Position numbers and translations under genes: made by a program. A model generated the notes under the pieces. The model searched no databases. It worked only from the letters and a program-made list of their open reading frames with translations, and was not told the origin of the DNA. This document shows, piece after piece, positions 1 to 5,286 of a DNA stretch of 10,798 nucleotides; position 1 is the first letter of the stretch, and every line of letters starts with the position of its first letter. Source of the DNA: Rhodospirillaceae bacterium (GTDB lineage: Bacteria > Pseudomonadota > Alphaproteobacteria > MPNO01 > UBA2964); NCBI GenBank assembly GCA_002712335.1, contig PATI01000059.1, positions 1 to 10,798 on the forward strand, given 5' to 3'.

Positions 1-99
1 AGCGATAAAAAATGTTTAAAAGCCGTTGTGTCTGAGGGAAGTATTTTTCAGGCAGTCATAGACGTTCAAGATACAGTTTCAAAAATAGGGAGGGCTTAG
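1..99 (+). CDS. 3' end of an unidentified gene, cut by the window edge
   Basis: An open frame runs from base 1 to a TAG at 97-99 and gives 32 residues, ending in SKIGRA. There is no start codon in the visible part, so the gene begins outside the window. The next gene starts 2 nt after this stop, and its ribosome binding site lies inside these last codons, which suggests two cotranscribed and possibly translationally coupled genes. The visible tail has a mildly amphipathic helical character (VIDVQDTVSKI) but no motif I can assign, so no function is proposed. The main support is the tight junction with the following gene; 32 codons could stay open by chance. Confidence 0.5.
   Translation, partial: SDKKCLKAVVSEGSIFQAVIDVQDTVSKIGRA
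87..94 (+). promoter_or_regulatory. Ribosome binding site that decides a TTG start
   Basis: The purine run AGGGAGGG lies 7 nt before a TTG codon at 102-104. This favours that TTG over the in-frame ATG at 123-125, which has only an A-rich stretch upstream. Confidence 0.7.
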
Positions 100-101
100 T
101 A

Positions 102-830
102 TTGACTCTGAGACGAAAAAATATGGTTGCGTTGTTCTGTATCATGCTACCAGCTACTGTTATTTACACCCAAAGCTTTGCCCAGCAAGACAGATTTGAA
201 TCTGGCCTCGCGTCGAAGGATAGAGGTCACTACGCCACAGCTCTTAGAGCTTGGTTGCCCATGGCGGAAGCCGGTAGTGCTGAGGCACAGAATAACGTCG
301 GTTATATGTATGAGGAAGGGTTGGGTGTCCCACAAAATTACCTGCTCGCAATGAATTGGTACCGACAAGCAGCCGACAGCGGACTAGCAGAGGCCCAACA
401 CAACATGGGCATGCTTTACCATCATGGATACGGTGTTGCAGAAAACCTTATCGAAGCCTTCCGATGGTTTAGAATGGCTGCTGATCAGGAACTTGCCCAG
501 TCCGAGTACATGTTGGGGTTGGCATATGAGAATGGTGAGGGAACAGAATTAAATTACGAGGAGGCGAAGAGATTATTCCTCAGCGCAGCACGAAAAAATT
601 ATGCCCCGGCACAATTAATGTATGCTTTTATGTTGCAAGCTGGCGAGGGCGGGGACTCTCAGCCTTTCAGTGCGTATGTGTGGGGAAAAATCGCAGAACA
701 AAACGGTTCTGAAGAAGCCATAGACGTTACCACGATGTCCACAGTCCAATTAGAAGATGAAGAAGTAATCGAGGCCGATGGTGTTGTCGCAGATTGCCTC
801 GCTGGAGACCTTGCGGATTGCCCGGGTTAG
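102..830 (+). CDS. Secreted Sel1/TPR-like repeat protein
   Basis: This 242-residue protein probably acts in the periplasm or outside the cell as a helical scaffold for protein-protein contacts; the partner is unknown. With the TTG start, residues 1-27 form a good signal peptide: basic RRK at 4-6, a hydrophobic stretch at about 8-22, and a likely cleavage after S25-F26-A27. Starting at M8 would remove the basic region, which is a second argument for TTG. Residues about 60-200 carry four Sel1-like repeats of about 36 residues, with repeated A-(E/Q)-A-Q, L/MY-x-x-G-x-G and A-x-x-W-(Y/F)-x-x-A-A elements: QNNVGYMYEEGLGV, QHNMGMLYHHGYGV, EYMLGLAYENGEGT and a weaker last copy. The C-terminal tail of about 40 residues is acidic and has two cysteines. 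Sel1 proteins are general adaptors in bacteria, and a link to flagella here rests only on location. The gene converges with the stator operon, with 3 nt between the stop codons. Confidence 0.85.
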   Translation: MTLRRKNMVALFCIMLPATVIYTQSFAQQDRFESGLASKDRGHYATALRAWLPMAEAGSAEAQNNVGYMYEEGLGVPQNYLLAMNWYRQAADSGLAEAQHNMGMLYHHGYGVAENLIEAFRWFRMAADQELAQSEYMLGLAYENGEGTELNYEEAKRLFLSAARKNYAPAQLMYAFMLQAGEGGDSQPFSAYVWGKIAEQNGSEEAIDVTTMSTVQLEDEEVIEADGVVADCLAGDLADCPG

Positions 831-833
831 GAG

Positions 834-2045
834 CTAGTTGGGCAGGACAACTACCTCGATTCGACGATTTTCAGAACGACCCGTCGCCGTCTCGTTTGAG
901 GCTATTGGTCTGGTGTCTGCAAACCCCTTTATAACCATACTTCCTGGCGCGATACTTCCCCCTTCTTGAAGGTAGTCGGCTACGCTAGCTGCTCTCGCGG
1001 AAGATAAGTCCCAATTATTTCGATATCTATTACCAAAACTCATCGCAACATTGTCTGTGTGCCCCTCAATCTGAACCAGGCCCGAGGCCCCCGCCAACGA
1101 ATCACCCACAGAGTCAAGCAGGGAAGTGAAATCGTTTCTAAGATTAGCGGATCCACTTTCAAAACCACTTTGATCAGTCAGCCGAATGATTATCGACTCC
1201 CCATCCCTAAAAACTTCAGCAAGGCCTTGCGTTATTTCCTCAGACAAATTTGATCTAATTTGCTCAAGTTGATCCTCAGCCCTCTGTGACGCACCACCAA
1301 AGTCGGACGCATCAACATTACTTTGTCCAGAGGATACAAACTGAGCACCCTCAACCCGGACAAGTGAATCCGTATCAGACTGTATAGTGCTAATTTTTGA
1401 GAGCAACAGAATAGTGTCCTGTGATATCTTTCCCGTTGAATCACTCAATTCATTTTGATCCAGAGATTCGATCACTACCGTGCCATCTTCAACCGACACC
1501 TCTACCCGACCCTCAGCAATTTCCTCTCTGAGAATCTCCTCAATGTCTCTCGCGTTGGTCGTTGACTCACCAACCCCATCGTCTGTGTCAAGTTCTTCAT
1601 CCTGAGGTTGCTCCTCTCGACTTCTCTGCTCCTCAAGCACATTGGCTGCGGTAGGTTCGGTGGCTTGCTGTCGGTATTGTGTAGCCACAATATTCTCAGC
1701 CGTTGGTGCTTCCACAATCGGCACCAAAACCTGGACTCCAAAGCGAGATCTCATAGATCCACTGACCTCTTTGTACTTAGGAACATTTACATGCGCAAAA
1801 GAGAGGATCAACACAAAGAAAGCCATCAGCAAAGTCGCCATATCTGCAAAAGTTGCCATCCACGCTGGCGAGCCGCTTTTGCAGGGCTCACACTCTATGG
1901 GCTCCTCTGGCTCCTGTTCCTCCGGCTCGGCCGGCACCAGGGAAGACTCCGGACTCTCAGATTCGACAGACTCTTCGTCAGGTCGCTCAGCCGAGTCAGG
2001 AGACTCTTCCTCTTTTTCGTCTACTTGTTCGTCGTTTTCGCTCAC
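834..2045 (-). CDS. pomB: PomB-like stator B subunit, second copy, with duplicated OmpA half-domain
   Basis: This 403-residue protein is a B-type stator subunit of the flagellar motor, anchored in the inner membrane and binding peptidoglycan. Residues 1-50 are very acidic (22 Asp/Glu, 2 Lys/Arg). A CEPC motif at 52-55 precedes the single transmembrane helix (about 62-83), which holds the ion-binding aspartate D68 in TFAD. A plug-like amphipathic segment follows (about 86-105, ending FGVQ). The OmpA-like domain is at about 284-400, with GHTDN at 328-332, NWDLS at 344-348 and NRRIE at 393-397. Residues about 168-233 repeat the first half of that domain in degenerate form. Vibrio PomB is about 315 residues, so this protein is long. 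The start is GTG with only a weak GAG element upstream; no other usable start exists before the membrane helix. It is the last gene of the operon, 32 nt after the first copy. The family call is firm, but whether it works with or instead of the first copy is unknown. Confidence 0.9.
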   Translation of the reverse strand: MSENDEQVDEKEEESPDSAERPDEESVESESPESSLVPAEPEEQEPEEPIECEPCKSGSPAWMATFADMATLLMAFFVLILSFAHVNVPKYKEVSGSMRSRFGVQVLVPIVEAPTAENIVATQYRQQATEPTAANVLEEQRSREEQPQDEELDTDDGVGESTTNARDIEEILREEIAEGRVEVSVEDGTVVIESLDQNELSDSTGKISQDTILLLSKISTIQSDTDSLVRVEGAQFVSSGQSNVDASDFGGASQRAEDQLEQIRSNLSEEITQGLAEVFRDGESIIIRLTDQSGFESGSANLRNDFTSLLDSVGDSLAGASGLVQIEGHTDNVAMSFGNRYRNNWDLSSARAASVADYLQEGGSIAPGSMVIKGFADTRPIASNETATGRSENRRIEVVVLPN

Positions 2046-2077
2046 GTGAAATATCTCAATTTTGCCTTTTTCCAGCT

Positions 2078-3304
2078 TTAATTTGCGATTCTGATTTCGA
2101 TTCTACGATTGCGGCTCCTGCCATCGGCAGAATCATTGCTAGCAAGGGGAAGAGTATCGGCAAAGCCAAGCACCTCGATTCGCTCCTCTATTATCTCGGA
2201 AGAATTTGTTAAGTATGCGGCGACCGAGGCTGCTCTTGCTGCAGACAGATCCCAGTTTGAGTTAAATGTATCGCTAAATGCGACAGGGATGTTGTCCGTG
2301 TGCCCCTCAATCCTGACGTCACCTGACTCCTGGCCTATAGTCTCACCGACACGGTCCAGGGTGCTGGTAAAACTTTGGGCGACTACCGCGCTGCCCGAAT
2401 TAAATGAGCCCTGACTCGCAATACGGATTACCACCTCATCACCCTCTCTTTCCACTTCAAGAAGTCCATTATTAATCTCAGAATTAAGATCTGCCTTGAT
2501 GTTTTCAAATCGATTATTAAGTCGCTCTTCATTCAGTTGAGCTGCGAATATAAGCTCCTCACTGTTTTCAACCTCTTCCGGTCCATCAACATCACTTAGG
2601 TAGATCCCAATTTCGCGAGTAGTAGTTGCTTGGACTTCAGCTACAATGGCTGCTGTCTCAACTAACATCTGACTTGCTGTGCCTTCTGAGGAGTCACCGC
2701 TTCCAAATTCCGCTCCCGCGGCTTCAGCGTTATTAACTTTGACTACTATTTGAGATCCGTCTGTAGTTACTGTAACTAACCCTGATGAAATTTGATCAGA
2801 TAACGCAATTTTAGTTTTCTCTAGCTCCTCAACAAACCTCTCGGGTTCTGATTTTGTCCGCCGTACCAAGTTCTCCGCATCCCTATCTAATTCCCTCTGA
2901 CGAGGATCGTCTAATACAGTTGGCGCGGCTTCATTTGGCGTGAAGGTTTCCGTAATCACGCTCCGTGCCTTTGGTATCTCAATCTTAGGTACTAGTTTTT
3001 TGACGCCAAAGGCAAACTGTATTGATCCGTTTATATATTCGAATCTGGGCACCTCCGTGTCAGAAAACGACAGAATGAGGACGAAGAAAGCCATCAGCAG
3101 GGTAGCCATGTCGGCAAAGGTAGCCATCCACGGCGGGGATCCTGTCTTACACTCTGGACAGTCATCTCCTCCCTCCTTTGCACCACCGACGCCCTGATCG
3201 GCCTCGACTGCCTGATCGACAGCGGCTTCCAAGGCCGAACTGTCTACGTCATGCTCGGTAGCCGCGCTATCGTCCTCTGGTGGTGTGACTTCACTTTCAG
3301 CCAT
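2078..3304 (-). CDS. pomB: PomB-like stator B subunit, first copy, with duplicated OmpA half-domain
   Basis: This 408-residue protein is a flagellar stator B subunit: an ion-channel helix in the inner membrane plus a periplasmic peptidoglycan anchor. The N-terminal 48 residues are acidic. CPEC at 49-52 is followed by the membrane helix (about 59-80) with D65 in TFAD as the ion-binding residue. The plug-like segment continues to FGVKKLVP at 99-106. The OmpA-like domain is at about 291-405, with GHTDN at 334-338, NWDLS at 350-354 and NRRIE at 399-403. Residues about 161-236 are a degenerate copy of residues about 266-333. From the membrane helix through the plug this protein is very similar to the next gene, while the N-terminus and linker differ, so the pair looks like an old tandem duplication. 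It starts at ATG 34 nt after pomA, with no strong ribosome site, so coupling to pomA is plausible. Confidence 0.92.
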   Translation of the reverse strand: MAESEVTPPEDDSAATEHDVDSSALEAAVDQAVEADQGVGGAKEGGDDCPECKTGSPPWMATFADMATLLMAFFVLILSFSDTEVPRFEYINGSIQFAFGVKKLVPKIEIPKARSVITETFTPNEAAPTVLDDPRQRELDRDAENLVRRTKSEPERFVEELEKTKIALSDQISSGLVTVTTDGSQIVVKVNNAEAAGAEFGSGDSSEGTASQMLVETAAIVAEVQATTTREIGIYLSDVDGPEEVENSEELIFAAQLNEERLNNRFENIKADLNSEINNGLLEVEREGDEVVIRIASQGSFNSGSAVVAQSFTSTLDRVGETIGQESGDVRIEGHTDNIPVAFSDTFNSNWDLSAARAASVAAYLTNSSEIIEERIEVLGFADTLPLASNDSADGRSRNRRIEIRIAN

Positions 3305-3321
3305 GACAAATTTAAATCCAA

Positions 3322-3337
3322 TTATAAGTGCTTATAA
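3322..3337. repeat. Short perfect inverted repeat between pomA and pomB
   Basis: TTATAAG and CTTATAA form a perfect 7-bp inverted repeat with a 2-nt spacer, so a folded RNA would lose the central pair to make the loop. It fills most of the 34-nt gap between the pomA stop and the first pomB start. The stem is AT-rich and has no T-run, so it is not a terminator. It may be chance, or a weak mRNA structure that affects the A:B subunit ratio. Confidence 0.35.
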
Positions 3338-3338
3338 A

Positions 3339-4103
3339 TTACGCTGTGCTAACTAAACTCTCTCGCTCTTTTGGCGGCACAAACGAAATAAGGAGATCGG
3401 TAAGTATTCTTGGATTCCCCCCCTTCTGAATGAAAAGGATCCCCTCCAAGATTAACTCGCAGTTGGCAGATTCGACTTCAGAGCGAATGGCTAGCTTCTG
3501 TGAAATAGGGATACAGAAGCAATTCGCGATAATAGCTCCATACATTGTAGTAAGGAGTGCAACGGCCATTGCTGGACCAATAGATTTAGGATCTGACATA
3601 TTCCCCAACATTTGGATCAAGCCTATCAAGGTTCCTATCATACCCATTGCTGGAGCAACCTCACCCCATGAGCTAAATATCGCCGCTCCTTGTTTGTGCC
3701 TGAGTTTCATACTCTCGATGTCTTGGGTCAAGGTCTTGGTAATCATGTCCTCCTCCGCTCCATCGACAAGCATCCCAATCGCCTTCTCCATGAATGGGTT
3801 TTCTATCTCCTGACCCTCAAGCGCAATCATTCCGTCCTTTCTCGCAATCGAAGCGAATTCAACCAGTTGGGAAATCAACTCATCGGGCTTCTCTAGCGCC
3901 TTACCGAAGGCCTTGCCGGCTACCTTTACCGCATTTGTAAACTCCTGTAGCGAGGATCTGAGAAGCACGACCATGATCGAACCACCCAGAACAATCGCCA
4001 GACCCGGTATATTCGTATAGGCTGCCAAAGTTCCTCCCTGCAACATCGACCAAATAATGAGGCCGAATGCTCCAGCGAGACCTAAAAGAGTTGCAATATC
4101 CAT
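3339..4103 (-). CDS. pomA: PomA-type flagellar stator A subunit
   Basis: This inner-membrane protein forms the ion-driven stator ring around the B-subunit helices and pushes on the rotor protein FliG. I start it at the ATG at 4103, giving MDIATLLG and 254 residues, close to the 253 of Vibrio PomA. A longer TTG start at 4118 would overlap the ribosome site. Four hydrophobic segments lie near residues 4-21, 32-48, about 148-168 and about 178-197. With this start, the residues recalled from Vibrio PomA fall on the same numbers: R88, K89, E96 and E99 in the cytoplasmic loop, P151, and T158, T185 and T186 in the last two helices. The threonines are associated with sodium-driven stators. Vibrio D31 is N31 here, and E97 is G97. 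The gene leads a three-gene stator operon and is divergent from the lipoprotein gene at 4191. Sodium use is an inference. Confidence 0.94.
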   Translation of the reverse strand: MDIATLLGLAGAFGLIIWSMLQGGTLAAYTNIPGLAIVLGGSIMVVLLRSSLQEFTNAVKVAGKAFGKALEKPDELISQLVEFASIARKDGMIALEGQEIENPFMEKAIGMLVDGAEEDMITKTLTQDIESMKLRHKQGAAIFSSWGEVAPAMGMIGTLIGLIQMLGNMSDPKSIGPAMAVALLTTMYGAIIANCFCIPISQKLAIRSEVESANCELILEGILFIQKGGNPRILTDLLISFVPPKERESLVSTA

Positions 4104-4109
4104 GTCTTT

Positions 4110-4114
4110 CTCCT
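4110..4114 (-). promoter_or_regulatory. Ribosome binding site of pomA
   Basis: AGGAG on the minus strand lies 6 nt before the ATG at 4101-4103. It is the clearest Shine-Dalgarno site in the window and fixes the start of pomA at this ATG. Confidence 0.85.
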
Positions 4115-4169
4115 GCAAAATTTATAGTGGCGTCTAACCACCAGCTATGGACCCAGATTTCATCCAAAT

Positions 4170-4197
4170 ATGTTATAACGTATTTCTATCATGCCAA
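4170..4197 (-). promoter_or_regulatory. Possible sigma70-type promoter for the stator operon
   Basis: On the minus strand, TTGGCA (4197-4192) is followed after 16 nt by TAACAT (4175-4170). This would give an RNA leader of about 60 nt before pomA. The -35 box overlaps the first codons of the divergent lipoprotein gene. The perfect 8-bp palindrome GTTATAAC (4172-4179) lies here too and offers TATAAC as a -10-like hexamer on both strands. I did not find a convincing sigma28 or sigma54 match in this 87-nt gap. The call is weak because such hexamers occur by chance. Confidence 0.3.
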
Positions 4198-4751
4198 TGA
4201 CTACCAGTACACGCAGCACGCATCGTTTTTCGTATTTCTTGCTATCCTTGTTTTTAGCTCTGTCCAGTTGCGATTTACGAACCCCTCAATCATGTTTTAC
4301 GGTTTTTCAAGACCGCCCAGACCAGCTTTCTGGCTTTGTTATAACTGAGAACGGTCTCGCAAACAGGGCTGGATCACCACTTTACTGGTCCCGATGCCCG
4401 GCTGGCATGCGTCTTTCCGACCCTAATACCTGTTCCGGTATCCCTCTTCTTCTCAGTTTTGACCAGGCTATTGAATATGCTCGGGACATCTCTGAGAAGT
4501 CTGATCAACACATCCGACTTCCCTCAATAGAAGAGCTGGACGATATTACCGAGAACAGTTGTATCAATCCCTCTCTTAACACGAATGTTTTCCCCGCCGC
4601 CACAACGGACAATTACTGGACTTCGGAGCAACATTCTTTTCGAGACAACCTGGCTTGCACCGTTTACACATACCAGGGATTGGCCTCCTGCTTAGAAGTA
4701 AAATCGACTGAACATCCATTTATGTTAGTGATTGAGCGCGATATTTTCTAG
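4191..4751 (+). CDS. DUF1566 (Lcl C-terminal-like) lipoprotein
   Basis: This 186-residue protein looks like a membrane-anchored lipoprotein. The hydrophobic stretch FSYFLLSLFLA ends in a lipobox LSSC, with lipidated C27. Asp follows at +2, which in Enterobacteria favours retention in the inner membrane. The mature part matches the DUF1566/Lcl_C pattern: YWSRCP-G (65-72) with a paired TC-G (80-83), a DQAIEYA helix (91-97), RLPSIEEL (109-116), INPSLNTNVFP (125-135) and YWTSE (142-146). Seven cysteines, including C27, suggest disulfides in the exported domain. Members of this family are linked to surface or adhesin-type proteins, but the exact role is unknown. No Shine-Dalgarno site precedes the ATG at 4191 or the alternative ATG at 4197. 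A TATAAC hexamer ends 11 nt before the first ATG, so a very short or absent leader is possible. The gene is divergent from pomA and convergent with the filament operon, so it is probably its own transcription unit. Confidence 0.82.
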   Translation: MPMTTSTRSTHRFSYFLLSLFLALSSCDLRTPQSCFTVFQDRPDQLSGFVITENGLANRAGSPLYWSRCPAGMRLSDPNTCSGIPLLLSFDQAIEYARDISEKSDQHIRLPSIEELDDITENSCINPSLNTNVFPAATTDNYWTSEQHSFRDNLACTVYTYQGLASCLEVKSTEHPFMLVIERDIF

Positions 4752-4767
4752 CCTAGCGAGGCTTTTT
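4750..4767 (+). terminator. Rho-independent-type terminator of the lipoprotein gene
   Basis: AGCCT (4750-4754) and AGGCT (4759-4763) form a 5-bp stem with an AGCG loop, followed by a run of five T ending at 4767. The stem begins within the lipoprotein stop codon. The T-run overlaps the last codon positions of the convergent gene. Read on the minus strand, the same hairpin has no T-run, so it should act mainly on + strand transcripts. The short stem makes it a weak terminator. Confidence 0.6.
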
Positions 4768-5053
4768 ACACTTTTACGTTCACTTCAATGTCCCGATCTT
4801 TTCCTCCATTAGTCTTCATTCTCGAGCTCTGTTTTTCTTTAGACGTTAGTCTCTTGTCTTTATAGGCGAGACAATCACGCCCCTCAACCTCAAAAACGTC
4901 TTTATTTGGCGAATTTGCGCTCATAAACCCCATCGCCCTACAACCAAAAGGAAACCTCTTATTCCAGGTAATAAAAAAGTGCGCACACGAGTTGCAATCT
5001 ATGTGCTTGTCTGAAACGACTAAACCCGCAAAGCTACCTGTCTTCGCGCTCAT
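4766..5053 (-). CDS. Small four-cysteine protein of unknown function, possibly metal-binding
   Basis: With the ATG at 5053 this gene encodes 95 residues. The core has C20-x2-C23, C38 and C61, plus H25, in the pattern CNSCAHF...W30...FPFGCRAMGF...GRDCLAYKDK. The regular spacing and conserved-looking aromatics suggest a compact zinc- or other metal-binding fold. From memory it resembles a small cysteine-rich family of unknown function, but I cannot name it. The last 28 or so residues are charged, low in hydrophobics and probably disordered. No signal peptide or membrane segment is seen, so it should be cytoplasmic. Its start overlaps the end of the upstream CxxC membrane protein gene by 20 nt in another frame, which suggests translational coupling. 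A longer frame from a TTG at 5071 is possible but less likely. It is the last gene of the flgK operon. Confidence 0.72.
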   Translation of the reverse strand: MSAKTGSFAGLVVSDKHIDCNSCAHFFITWNKRFPFGCRAMGFMSANSPNKDVFEVEGRDCLAYKDKRLTSKEKQSSRMKTNGGKDRDIEVNVKV

Positions 5054-5246
5054 TATAGTATTTCCAAACAACTACACCCATCAAGGCTATCGTTATTCCG
5101 ATGGCCGCTATATTCGCTAAATTAAGCCCGCGAAAAAAATTGAGCTCTGGCTGAAGCCACGTAAAAACTAGAACCGGCACTCCGATCATGAAGTACCATC
5201 TTATGTATTTGCACACTAGGCAATCTTCATTTTTATTCGTAACCAT
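5034..5246 (-). CDS. Small two-helix membrane protein with N-terminal CxxC
   Basis: This 70-residue protein starts at ATG 5246, 40 nt after the fliD stop, with GAG placed 7 nt before the start. Residues 9-12 are CLVC, followed by the basic and aromatic stretch KYIRWYF. Two membrane helices are visible, at about 17-32 and 42-61, with the tail KYYNEREDR. By the positive-inside rule both ends are probably cytoplasmic, so the CxxC would face the cytoplasm, where it could bind metal or act as a thiol pair. I do not recognise a family. Reality as a gene is supported by the clean helix pattern, the position directly after fliD, and the 20-nt overlap with the next gene, which also carries a CxxC. A role in the flagellum is only suggested by location. 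Confidence 0.7.
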   Translation of the reverse strand: MVTNKNEDCLVCKYIRWYFMIGVPVLVFTWLQPELNFFRGLNLANIAAIGITIALMGVVVWKYYNEREDR

Positions 5247-5286
5247 CGTTATTCTCTGTGAATTCTCTAATTCAGTCTGTCGTAGT

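Noticed and set aside
1608..2212. Three long + strand open frames (157, 135 and 119 codons) opposite the N-terminal parts of the pomB genes
   Set aside because: They lie fully antisense to well-supported stator genes, overlap one another in different frames, have biased composition mirroring the acidic or membrane-coding strand, and no ribosome sites were apparent.
4104..4118. Upstream TTG start for pomA adding five residues
   Set aside because: The TTG overlaps the AGGAG ribosome site that serves the ATG at 4103, and only the ATG start gives PomA-like numbering of the key residues.
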